Shown: positions 18,056 to 25,834 of the stretch, in pieces | How the letters are laid out: each line of letters starts with the position of its first letter | Numbering within the stretch: position 1 is the first letter of the stretch | DNA from: Epilithonimonas hungarica | GTDB lineage: Bacteria > Bacteroidota > Bacteroidia > Flavobacteriales > Weeksellaceae | DNA: 64,000 nt | Assembly (NCBI RefSeq): GCF_900102265.1 | Contig: NZ_FNBH01000001.1 | Location: 124,001 to 188,000, forward strand | Direction of reading: 5' to 3' | Translations under genes and position numbers: made by a program | Notes under the pieces: generated by a model | The model's input: the letters and a program-made list of their open reading frames with translations, nothing else | Databases searched by the model: none | What the model was told of the DNA's origin: nothing

Positions 18056-19307
18056 GGAATAATATACTATTAGAAGAATTCTCTTTGTTTAGAACTCTAA
18101 ATTTTGACATTGAGTCTGAGGTAACAACTTCAAAACCAATAGAATTTTGTAAAACATCCAGGATGTCATTTCCATCTGAGAAACCTATGGAAAGTTCATA
18201 GATATCATTCAACAGATTCAAATTTTCAACATCTATAATTATTGTGTTCAGTCCTATTTTCAGGTTGTCCTTAATAGGAGAGTCCAAATAATCATTACTT
18301 CTAAAAGTTACAATACTGATATTGTTGGAATTAGAGATCCGGCAACTTATAATCGGATTGATCAGGTTCTTTTTTACATCTACTTCTATCTTGATTTTGA
18401 AAGGTTCACCGAATTTTATAAAACCAGCCTGCTTATTATACTGGTCCAAAATTTCAACTGATCTTATTTTGGATAAAATCTCATGAGACGTTTCTTTCGA
18501 ATAAAAGCTTTTTATAGATATTTGAGATGTTCGGTATATATTGACAATTTCATTAACAGGACCAACTTTTTGTATTAATCCGTTCTTCATCATGATACCA
18601 GAAGTACAAAGCTCTTCTACAGCAGCCATATTGTGACTTACGAACAAGACTGTCCTGCCATCTCCTTTAGAGACATCTCCCATCTTGCCCAGGCATTTCT
18701 TTTGGAATTCTGCATCACCGACTGCCAGTACTTCATCTACAATTAGTATTTCAGATTCCAAGTGAGCCGCAACAGCAAAGGCCAAACGAACATACATCCC
18801 GGAGGAATATCTTTTTACAGGAGTATCTATATATCTTTCTACTCCTGAAAAATCTACGATTTCGTCAAATTTTCTGTTGATCTCTTTTCTTGTCATTCCA
18901 AGAATGGCGCCATTAAGATATACATTTTCTCTTCCTGTCATTTCTGGGTGAAAGCCAGTTCCTACTTCCAAAAGAGATGCAATTCTTCCTTTGGTATAGA
19001 TCTTACCAGTTGTTGGTTTGGTTACCTTGCTTAATAGTTTCAGTAAGGTAGATTTTCCGGCACCATTTCTCCCAATGATCCCAACGGCATCACCTTGCTC
19101 AATTTCAAAATTTATATCTCTTAGCGACCATACATAATCACTATTTCCTTTTGTTGACCTGTCGTTGGATTCTCCGATCTTAAGATAAGGATCCTCCTTA
19201 CCTCTCAATTTATACCAAAAACGATTGAGGTCATGAGAAAGTGTCCCGGAGCCAACCTGGCCAAGACGGTATTGCTTAGAAATATTTTCAGCTTTTAATG
19301 CAAGCAT
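18027..19307 (-). CDS. wzt: Polysaccharide ABC exporter ATPase with C-terminal glycan-binding domain
   Basis: The 426-residue protein starts ALKAENISKQYRLG. It has Walker A GIIGRNGAGKSTLLKLLS, the family-typical GFHPEMTGRENVYLNGAILGM, the signature YSSGMYVRLAFAVAAHLE, Walker B ILIVDEVLAVGD, and the switch His in LFVSHN. Residues from about 265 form a beta-rich Wzt_C domain (SVEILDQYNKQ, FGEPFKIKIEVDV, IYELSIGFSDG). In E. coli O8/O9a that domain recognises the modified, finished chain end. It pairs with Wzm downstream in coordinate and upstream in transcription, and energises export across the cytoplasmic membrane. Confidence 0.94.
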   Translation of the reverse strand: MLALKAENISKQYRLGQVGSGTLSHDLNRFWYKLRGKEDPYLKIGESNDRSTKGNSDYVWSLRDINFEIEQGDAVGIIGRNGAGKSTLLKLLSKVTKPTTGKIYTKGRIASLLEVGTGFHPEMTGRENVYLNGAILGMTRKEINRKFDEIVDFSGVERYIDTPVKRYSSGMYVRLAFAVAAHLESEILIVDEVLAVGDAEFQKKCLGKMGDVSKGDGRTVLFVSHNMAAVEELCTSGIMMKNGLIQKVGPVNEIVNIYRTSQISIKSFYSKETSHEILSKIRSVEILDQYNKQAGFIKFGEPFKIKIEVDVKKNLINPIISCRISNSNNISIVTFRSNDYLDSPIKDNLKIGLNTIIIDVENLNLLNDIYELSIGFSDGNDILDVLQNSIGFEVVTSDSMSKFRVLNKENSSNSILFHEANWKVAR

Positions 19308-19363
19308 TTTTGTGTTTTTTTATTTTATTTTTTTTGCAACCAACTTGTTATTGGTTTTTAATT

Positions 19364-20215
19364 CTATACCGTATCCATAAAACCTTTTTCTACTTTATTG
19401 AAAATTATGGTTCCAACAGCAAGAATTAAAAGGATTATAATGGTACTTATCAATAACATTGTAGAGCTAAAATCTCCTACACCAAGCCATGCATATTTGA
19501 AACATTCAAAAATACCGGTCAATGGATTATAGAATGCTAATGTTTTGAAGACCCCCTTCAGGCTGGATATAGGATAAATTACAGGTGTTGCATACATATA
19601 TAAACTAATCCCAAAAGTCAATAGCATTTGCATGTCCCTATATTTTGTGGTAAGAGAAGAAAATATCATCCCCATTCCCAATGCAAATAATGCCATCAAG
19701 GCAATCAGAAAAGGAGTGACCAGTATCCACCAGTTAGGATGGACTTCTCCTTTGGATAAGTAATAGAAAAATACGACCAGGAACAATATCATTTGAACAC
19801 CAAACCTCATTAAGTTTGAAAATACGATAGATAATGGCATAACCAATCTTGGAAAATATACTTTTCCAAAAATTCCCGCATTGGATGTAAAAACATTAGA
19901 TGTAGAGGTAAGACAACTGGAAAAATAATTCCATAATGTGATCCCAGCCAGGTAGAACAGTATTTTAGGAGCACCATCTGTGGATAGTTTGGCAATATTG
20001 CCGAAAACCACGATGTACACTATTGTTGTAAAGATGGGGTTGATAAAAAACCATACCGGCCCCAAAATAGTCTGTTTAAAACTGGAAACGAAATCCCGCT
20101 TTACAAACATATAGACCAAATCTTTATATCGCCAAACCTCTTTTAGATTAAGGTCAAAAAGAGAATGACTGGATTCTATGGTTTCTGTCCATTGGTTATT
20201 TTGAGTTTCACTCAT
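19364..20215 (-). CDS. wzm: Polysaccharide ABC exporter permease
   Basis: The 283-residue integral membrane protein belongs to the ABC-2 type export family. ELWRYKDLVYMFVKRDF-type sequence (here VWRYKDLVYMFVKRDF) precedes the first membrane span, KQTILGPVWFFINPIFTTIV is the classic segment of Wzm/TagG permeases, and about six hydrophobic spans follow. GMIFSSLTTKYRDMQMLL and YMYATPVIYPISSLKG are also family marks. It forms the membrane channel for the polymer with the ATPase encoded next in the operon. Confidence 0.94.
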   Translation of the reverse strand: MSETQNNQWTETIESSHSLFDLNLKEVWRYKDLVYMFVKRDFVSSFKQTILGPVWFFINPIFTTIVYIVVFGNIAKLSTDGAPKILFYLAGITLWNYFSSCLTSTSNVFTSNAGIFGKVYFPRLVMPLSIVFSNLMRFGVQMILFLVVFFYYLSKGEVHPNWWILVTPFLIALMALFALGMGMIFSSLTTKYRDMQMLLTFGISLYMYATPVIYPISSLKGVFKTLAFYNPLTGIFECFKYAWLGVGDFSSTMLLISTIIILLILAVGTIIFNKVEKGFMDTV

Positions 20216-20228
20216 TTGTGATTGTGTT

Positions 20229-21089
20229 TTATTTTATAAGATTTTTCAGATATTCTCCATACCCACTTTTTCCGTATTTGTTAGCCGTTTCTAAAAGTCT
20301 TTCTTCATCGATGAAGTTGTTCCTGAAAGCAATCTCTTCAATACAGCCAATCTTGAAGCCTTGTCTTTTTTCAATCACACTTACAAATTCTGAGGCATCA
20401 TTCAAGGAATCAAAAGTGCCAGTATCTAGCCATGCAGTTCCTCTATCAAGAACACCAACTTCTAGTTTTCCTTTACTAAGATAAACATTGTTGATGTCTG
20501 TAATTTCCAATTCTCCTCGAGGTGATGGTTTTATACTTTTTGCAATCCCTACAACATCATTGTCATAAAAATATAATCCTGGAACCGCATAGTTCGATTT
20601 GGGCTTCACAGGTTTTTCTTCAATAGAAATAGCTTTGAAGTCATTGTCGAATTCTACAACACCATATCTTTCGGGATCGGAAACATGATAAGCGAAAACA
20701 ACGCCTCCATCAGGGTTGGTTTTGTTTTTAAGCAGGGTTCCCATTTCAGAGCCATAAAAAATATTATCCCCTAAGACCAATGCTGCAGCATCATTTCCAA
20801 TGAATTGGTCTCCTAAAATGAAAGCTTGAGCCAATCCGTCAGGGCTTGGCTGAACTATATATTCTATATTACAACCAATTTGAGAACCATCACCCAACAG
20901 CTTGATAAATCCAGCTTGATCATGGGGAGTAGTGATGATCAATATGTCTTTGATCCCTGCCAATAATAAGGTCGAAAGCGGATAATAGATCATCGGCTTA
21001 TCATAAACAGGCATCAGTTGCTTGCTGACAGCAATCGTTAGTGGGAAAAGTCTGGTCCCGGATCCGCCGGCTAATATAATTCCTTTCAT
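20229..21089 (-). CDS. rfbA: Glucose-1-phosphate thymidylyltransferase
   Basis: The 286-residue protein matches the RmlA length. [21 protein letters not shown] is the nucleotidyl-binding loop, and [41 protein letters not shown] and [18 protein letters not shown] follow in the usual order. It makes dTDP-glucose from dTTP and glucose-1-phosphate. It lies 18 bases after rfbB. Genes for later steps of dTDP-rhamnose synthesis (rfbC, rfbD) are not in the window. Confidence 0.97.
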   Translation of the reverse strand: MKGIILAGGSGTRLFPLTIAVSKQLMPVYDKPMIYYPLSTLLLAGIKDILIITTPHDQAGFIKLLGDGSQIGCNIEYIVQPSPDGLAQAFILGDQFIGNDAAALVLGDNIFYGSEMGTLLKNKTNPDGGVVFAYHVSDPERYGVVEFDNDFKAISIEEKPVKPKSNYAVPGLYFYDNDVVGIAKSIKPSPRGELEITDINNVYLSKGKLEVGVLDRGTAWLDTGTFDSLNDASEFVSVIEKRQGFKIGCIEEIAFRNNFIDEERLLETANKYGKSGYGEYLKNLIK

Positions 21090-21107
21090 TCGGTTTTGAT
21101 TGTGTTT

Positions 21108-22187
21108 TTATGAATATTGCTTTTCGTAATATTTTTGATAGTCACCGGAAGTTACATTTTCCAGCCATTCTTTATTTTCCAAAAACCAATCGATTGTTTT
21201 GCTTAACCCTTCTTCGAAAGTTACTGATGGTTTCCAGCCCAGATCTTTATTCAGTTTTGAAGCATCTATGGCATAACGTTTATCATGACCAGGTCTATCT
21301 TTTACATAAGTGATCAGTTTTTCTGAGTGCCCTTCTGGCTTGCCAAGTTTAGCATCTAATTGTTTGATCAATTCTTTTACAAGATCGATATTCTGCCACT
21401 CGTTGAAACCACCGATATTGTAAGTTTCTCCAGTTTTGGATTCATTAAAGATCTGGTGGATTGCCTTGGCATGATCGATAACAAATAACCAGTCTCTTGT
21501 ATATTTTCCATCGCCATAAATAGGTAAAGGTTTGCCGTTCAGTATATTAGAAATGCAAAGGGGAATTAATTTTTCCGGAAAATGATTCGGGCCATAATTA
21601 TTGGAACAATTAGATAGTATGAATGGCATGCCGTAAGTGTTTCCGTATGCTCTTACCAAATGGTCAGAAGCTGCCTTGCTTGCCGAATATGGTGATTGTG
21701 GGTCATAAGGCGTTGTCTCCAAAAAGAAGCCGGTTTCTCCAAGACTTCCATAAACTTCGTCTGTAGAAACGTGATAAAAAAGATTTTTTCTAGGCTCATT
21801 TGGAAATCTTCCGTGAGTATGCTCAGGATTTAGAGTCCAGAATTCTATACATAGATTAAGAAGGTTGGCCGTTCCGTTCACATTGGTATTGATGAACGCA
21901 TTAGGATCTGTAATACTTCTGTCCACGTGGCTTTCTGCTGCCAAATGAACAATGGCATCGGGATTATATTTTTCGAAGATTTTTCTTAATTCTTCTGGTT
22001 TTGTTATATCAGCTTTTTCGAAAACATAGTTAGGTTCGTTTTCGATATCTTTCAGGTTTTCAAGATTTCCTGCGTAAGTAAGCGCATCCAGATTGATAAT
22101 CTTTGAATTGGGATTATTCTTTACGAATTCTCTTACAACATGTGATCCGATAAAACCAGCGCCACCTGTTATGACAATGTTCTTCAT
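21108..22187 (-). CDS. rfbB: dTDP-glucose 4,6-dehydratase
   Basis: The 359-residue extended SDR has NIVITGGAGFIGSHVVREF at the start, the substrate-site segment HLAAESHVDRSITDPNAFI, the STDEVYGSLG block, and catalytic YSASKAASDHLVRAY with FILSNCSNNYGPNHFPEKLIP shortly after. It converts dTDP-glucose to dTDP-4-keto-6-deoxyglucose, the branch point for rhamnose, 6-deoxytalose, fucosamine-type and other deoxysugars. Its neighbours are rfbA and ugd, both sugar-nucleotide enzymes. Confidence 0.97.
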   Translation of the reverse strand: MKNIVITGGAGFIGSHVVREFVKNNPNSKIINLDALTYAGNLENLKDIENEPNYVFEKADITKPEELRKIFEKYNPDAIVHLAAESHVDRSITDPNAFINTNVNGTANLLNLCIEFWTLNPEHTHGRFPNEPRKNLFYHVSTDEVYGSLGETGFFLETTPYDPQSPYSASKAASDHLVRAYGNTYGMPFILSNCSNNYGPNHFPEKLIPLCISNILNGKPLPIYGDGKYTRDWLFVIDHAKAIHQIFNESKTGETYNIGGFNEWQNIDLVKELIKQLDAKLGKPEGHSEKLITYVKDRPGHDKRYAIDASKLNKDLGWKPSVTFEEGLSKTIDWFLENKEWLENVTSGDYQKYYEKQYS

Positions 22188-22195
22188 TTGGTTTA

Positions 22196-23509
22196 TTATT
22201 GAGTAATTAGTTTTCTACCAATACTTTTATAGAAAAATTTATTTTGTTCAGCTAGCTCTAACGGGAACATATTTCTTCCGTCAAAAATTGCTTTGTTATT
22301 CATTTTTTCTGCCATCAGTTCGAAATTAGGATTCTTGAACTCTGGCCATTCTGTAGCAATTAGAAGTGCATCAGCATTATCTAAGGCAGAATACATATCT
22401 TTTGCAAAAGTGATCTTGTCACCCAATATTTTTTTGACATTTTCTTCCGCAATGTTATCGTAGGCCACCACCTGTGCACCTTTTTCCAATAGAAGTTTAA
22501 TATTGTCAAGAGAAGAGGCTTCCCTAATGTCATCTGTATTGGCCTTGAAAGCTAACCCCCAGACAGCTATTTTTTTACCTTGGAGACTTCCTCCAAAATA
22601 GTTTTCCAATTCTGGAACCAAAATTACTTTTTGAGTTTTATTGATACTTTCCGTAGCCTCTAGAAGTTGGAAATCATAACCTTCTTGTTTTCCACTATTT
22701 AATAAAGCTTTTACATCTTTTGGGAAACAACTTCCGCCATATCCAATTCCTGGAAAAAGAAATCTGTGTCCGATCCTGTCATCGCTACCCATTCCTAATC
22801 TCACCAAGTCAACATCTGCACCTACTTTTTCGCAGAAATTTGCAATCTCGTTCATGAAGGTGATTTTCACTGCCAAGAAAGAGTTAGCTGCATATTTTGT
22901 CAATTCAGAAGATCTTTCGTCCATATTGATGATTGGAACCCCGATGTTGGTAAATGGCTGATATAGTTTTGCCATTATATTTCTCGCTTTTTCGGAAGAA
23001 GATCCAATGATCACTCTGCTTGGATTCATGCAATCCTCTACTGCAAATCCTTCTCTTAAGAATTCAGGATTAGAAACAACATCGAATGGAACGTCCGTTT
23101 TTGATGCAATAGTTTGTCTAACTCTGTCTGCCGTTCCTACAGGAACTGTGCTCTTGTTTACGATTACTTTGTAATCTTTCATTGTATCACCAATGTCGTT
23201 GGCAACTTTCAGCACATAGGAAAGGTCAGCAGAGCCGTCTTCTCCCGGAGGTGTGGGCAATGCAAGAAAAATTACCTCGCTTTTGTCCAAGGCTTCTTTC
23301 AGATCTGTCGTAAAAAAGATACGATTTGCCTGAATGTTTCTATGGAACATCTCTTCCAATCCTGGTTCATAGATAGGAACGACACCGTTCTTCATTCCCT
23401 CTACTTTTTTTTCATCTATATCTACGCAGAAAACGGAATTTCCTATTTCTGCAAGAGTGGTTCCTGTAACCAGACCCACGTAACCTGTACCAACAATTGT
23501 AATATTCAC
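22196..23509 (-). CDS. ugd: UDP-glucose 6-dehydrogenase
   Basis: The 437-residue enzyme starts NITIVGTGYVGLVTGTTLAE, has the VDIDEKKVEGMKNG strand that fixes NAD, LALPTPPGEDGSADLSYV, and catalytic Cys in GIGYGGSCFPKDVKALL. WGLAFKANTDDIREASS opens the C-terminal domain. The pattern is that of UDP-glucose dehydrogenases and differs from the TviB-like enzyme at 8,948, so the two oxidise different sugars. It is the first gene of the long leftward operon, and a promoter box lies about 25 bp upstream. Confidence 0.95.
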   Translation of the reverse strand: MNITIVGTGYVGLVTGTTLAEIGNSVFCVDIDEKKVEGMKNGVVPIYEPGLEEMFHRNIQANRIFFTTDLKEALDKSEVIFLALPTPPGEDGSADLSYVLKVANDIGDTMKDYKVIVNKSTVPVGTADRVRQTIASKTDVPFDVVSNPEFLREGFAVEDCMNPSRVIIGSSSEKARNIMAKLYQPFTNIGVPIINMDERSSELTKYAANSFLAVKITFMNEIANFCEKVGADVDLVRLGMGSDDRIGHRFLFPGIGYGGSCFPKDVKALLNSGKQEGYDFQLLEATESINKTQKVILVPELENYFGGSLQGKKIAVWGLAFKANTDDIREASSLDNIKLLLEKGAQVVAYDNIAEENVKKILGDKITFAKDMYSALDNADALLIATEWPEFKNPNFELMAEKMNNKAIFDGRNMFPLELAEQNKFFYKSIGRKLITQ

Positions 23510-23533
23510 AAAGAATTAGTTTTAAAATTTGGG

Positions 23534-23541
23534 CAAAAATA
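23534..23541 (-). promoter_or_regulatory. -7 promoter box for the polysaccharide operon
   Basis: Read leftward, the box is TATTTTTG, an exact match to the Bacteroidota -7 consensus TAnnTTTG. It lies 25 bases before the ugd start codon. No TTG is present at the expected distance upstream, so only half of the promoter is recognisable. Confidence 0.5.
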
Positions 23542-23626
23542 AGAAAAATTTGATTGTGGTATGTATATTTATTTAAGGTCGGTAAATGGTTTTGATAAAC
23601 TTACGACAGAAATAACTCTCTACTGG

Positions 23627-23698
23627 TCAAATGCCTGCATATTGCGAGCTTGAGACTATTTTTTTTGTCATTTGGAATGCTAACCACAGTGCCTGTCC
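23627..23698 (-). pseudogene. Decayed C-terminal remnant of a DUF6266 gene
   Basis: Read leftward, the 23 codons ending in TGA at 23,629-23,627 give GQALWLAFQMTKKIVSSSQYAG plus one Ile. The intact DUF6266 protein at 51,102-51,737 ends HVWMAFRSNDEQTVSSSQYIGTTA, and both share the 14-base run GTCTCAAGCTCGCA in the same frame. A stop codon lies immediately upstream of the remnant at 23,701-23,699, and no further homology is evident. It is therefore the tail of a lost family member. Confidence 0.75.
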
Positions 23699-23731
23699 TC
23701 AAATTAAATGAGCGTTTGCAAGAATAAATAA

Positions 23732-23779
23732 CAGGGCTCTATATAATAAAGGTAATGACAATTGGTTTATGGAGCCCTG
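23732..23779. repeat. Long-armed inverted repeat upstream of rimP
   Basis: CAGGGCTC at 23,732-23,739 pairs perfectly with GAGCCCTG at 23,772-23,779. The pairing can extend to 12 bases with one mismatch, leaving a loop of about 24 bases. There is no T-run after it, so it is not an ordinary terminator. The 23,510-23,956 gap also holds the DUF6266 remnant and the rimP promoter; the rest shows nothing I recognise. Confidence 0.6.
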
Positions 23780-23850
23780 AGCTATCAGGAGTAAAAAAGA
23801 GAAAGAAAACAAGCGTAATTAATTCTATTGTATTCTTAATAGTTGATTGC

Positions 23851-23881
23851 TTGTATATTAAATAAATTTTGAATATCTTTG
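23851..23881 (+). promoter_or_regulatory. Promoter of the rimP-nusA-infB operon
   Basis: A TTG at 23,851-23,853 and an exact TATCTTTG -7 box at 23,874-23,881 are separated by 20 bases, the standard Bacteroidota arrangement. Transcription would begin near 23,888. This places the upstream ATG of the longest rimP frame ahead of or at the transcript start, and leaves a leader of about 70 bases before the chosen start. Confidence 0.8.
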
Positions 23882-23956
23882 CAAAAGATTTACGGGAAAA
23901 ATGGGAAGGCTTTCGCAAGAATGCCTTTTTTCGTAGATATAATCAGTCTTTTTAAT

Positions 23957-24424
23957 ATGGATTTTAAAACAGAGGTAAGCCGCCTACTTGGCGAGTTTCT
24001 TTTAACAAGAACAGATCTTTTCTTGGTTGATCTTAAGGTTTCTGCGTCTTCGGATATTATTGTGACTCTGGACGGAGACAACGGGGTCACACTTCAGGAT
24101 TGTCTGGATGCAAGTAGAGCGATCGAATTCAGTTTGGACAGGGAAGTTCATGATTTTGGGTTGCAGGTGATGTCGGCGGGTCTGAGTGAGCCTTTGGAAT
24201 TTCCAAGACAGTTCAGAAAGAATATTGGGAGAGAGATCGATGTGATGCTGAATGATTCTTCGAAGGTTGAAGGTGAACTTGTCCATGTAGATGATGACAA
24301 GATAACGCTCCGGTTGGAATACAGAAGGCCAAAATTGATAGGTAAGGGAAAAGAAGATGTTGTAGAGAAGAAAGAGATTCCTTATTCCGAAATAAAAAAA
24401 GCATTAGTAGTAATAAAATTTTAA
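23957..24424 (+). CDS. rimP: Ribosome maturation factor RimP
   Basis: The frame is open from 23,879, but that region overlaps the promoter. The ATG at 23,957 gives a 155-residue protein with the normal RimP start (MDFKTEVSRLLGEFL). The N-terminal alpha-beta domain contains DLFLVDLKVSASSDIIVTLDGDNGVTLQDCLDASRAIE, described here only as the conserved D-G.V....C...SR block, and LEVSSAGL-type sequence appears as LQVMSAGLSEPL. An SH3-like C-terminal domain follows. It assists late assembly of the 30S subunit. It is first in the conserved rimP-nusA-infB order. Confidence 0.95.
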   Translation: MDFKTEVSRLLGEFLLTRTDLFLVDLKVSASSDIIVTLDGDNGVTLQDCLDASRAIEFSLDREVHDFGLQVMSAGLSEPLEFPRQFRKNIGREIDVMLNDSSKVEGELVHVDDDKITLRLEYRRPKLIGKGKEDVVEKKEIPYSEIKKALVVIKF

Positions 24425-24460
24425 CATACCGATGTATTGATATTGAGCTGAAGGTCAATG

Positions 24461-24484
24461 ATCAATCATCATTTATTCAATTAT
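24461..24484. repeat. Dispersed AT-rich repeat between rimP and nusA
   Basis: The sequence ATCAATCATCATTTATTC and its continuation resemble the ATCAATTATCATT elements that occur twice at 40,781-40,908. It fills most of the 70-base gap. No promoter or terminator is evident there. Confidence 0.45.
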
Positions 24485-24494
24485 ATATTTAAAT

Positions 24495-25730
24495 ATGGAT
24501 AATTTAGCTTTAATAGAAGCCTTTGGTGATTTTAAAGAAATAAAGAATATCAGCAAAATAGACTTAATGGCTATTATCGAAGATTCTCTTAAGACTCTTC
24601 TTAGAAAAAGATACGATTCGGATGATCATTTTGATGTGATTGTAAATCCGGATAAAGGAGATTTTCAGATTTTCTTGAACAAAGTGATTGTTGAGGATGA
24701 GATGTCTGAAGATGATGATCTGGAGATCGAGATTTCTGAGGTTAGGAAAATAGACCCGACTTTTGAAGTAGGTGAAGAATATACGCAAGAGATTCCTGTT
24801 TCCAAATTGGGGAGAAGAAATATCCTGACACTGAAACAGATTTTGGCAACAAAAATACAAGAACATTTTAACGCTGCCTTGTATGAACAATTTAGAGATA
24901 AGATCGGAGAACTGATCGTCGGAGAAGTTCATCATATTCGTCACAAGCATGTAATTCTTTTAGATGATGAGGATAATGAATTCATTTTGCCAAAAGAAAA
25001 TCAAATCCCTTCCGACTTCTTTAAAAAAGGAGATAATGTAAGAGCGATTGTAGAAAGTGTTGATTTCAGAGGTTCTAAACCACAGATCACAGTTTCTAGG
25101 ACTGCACCTAAATTCTTGGAAAAATTATTGGAATTGGAGATTCCGGAGATCCAGGACGGAACTATCATTTTGAAAAAAGTAGTGAGGATTCCTGGCGAAA
25201 AAGCGAAGATCGCTGTAGATGCTTATGATGATAGAATCGATCCGGTGGGAGCTTGCGTCGGTGTAAAAGGTTCCAGGATACACGGTGTTGTAAGAGAACT
25301 TAGAAATGAAAATATAGATGTGATCCAATGGTCAAAAAATCCAGAGATCCTTGTAAAGAGATCCCTGGGAAATATCACCATCAATAAAATTGAGATCAAT
25401 GAGGAAACTAATTATGCGTTAGTTTATACGCCGGTTGAAGAAATTTCTAAAGTGATCGGTAAGCAAGGTCAAAATATCAAATTGGCATCATGGTTGTCAG
25501 GTTTTGAGATCGATGTTTACAGAGAGACTTCTGATGACGATGATGTAGAATTAAGAGAGTTCTCAGATGAGATAGAAGCATGGATCATAGATGAGTTCAA
25601 AAAAGTTGGACTTACTACGGCTAGAAGTGTATTGGATAAAGATACAGAAGCTTTGTTGAAAATCGTGGATCTTGAAGAAGAGACCATCGAGGAGGTGAAG
25701 AATATTCTAAGAGAAGAATTAGAAGGGTAA
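24495..25730 (+). CDS. nusA: Transcription termination/antitermination factor NusA
   Basis: The 411-residue protein starts with the RNA-polymerase-binding domain (ALIEAFGDFKEIKNISK, AIIEDSLKTLLRKRY). An S1 domain lies at about residues 130-200 (GELIVGEVHHIRHKHVIL), and two KH domains follow, with GACVGVKGSRIHGVVREL and EISKVIGKQGQNIKLASWL carrying the GxxG loops. A short C-terminal helical region takes the place of the tandem acidic repeats of E. coli, as usual in this phylum. NusA binds the elongating polymerase and modulates pausing and termination. It is co-transcribed with rimP and infB. Confidence 0.96.
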   Translation: MDNLALIEAFGDFKEIKNISKIDLMAIIEDSLKTLLRKRYDSDDHFDVIVNPDKGDFQIFLNKVIVEDEMSEDDDLEIEISEVRKIDPTFEVGEEYTQEIPVSKLGRRNILTLKQILATKIQEHFNAALYEQFRDKIGELIVGEVHHIRHKHVILLDDEDNEFILPKENQIPSDFFKKGDNVRAIVESVDFRGSKPQITVSRTAPKFLEKLLELEIPEIQDGTIILKKVVRIPGEKAKIAVDAYDDRIDPVGACVGVKGSRIHGVVRELRNENIDVIQWSKNPEILVKRSLGNITINKIEINEETNYALVYTPVEEISKVIGKQGQNIKLASWLSGFEIDVYRETSDDDDVELREFSDEIEAWIIDEFKKVGLTTARSVLDKDTEALLKIVDLEEETIEEVKNILREELEG

Positions 25731-25834
25731 GAAATGGGTCTGATGAAAGTGATTTCGGCAGACCAAAATTTAATAAAAAGAAAAATAAAAAGCGAACAGC
25801 TTAAAACGCTAAAGCCAAAAGCAAATTTATATTT

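Noticed and set aside
1-23509. Wzx flippase or Wzy polymerase
   Set aside because: No long frame with 10-14 membrane spans is present in the locus. The only exporter is the Wzm/Wzt pair.
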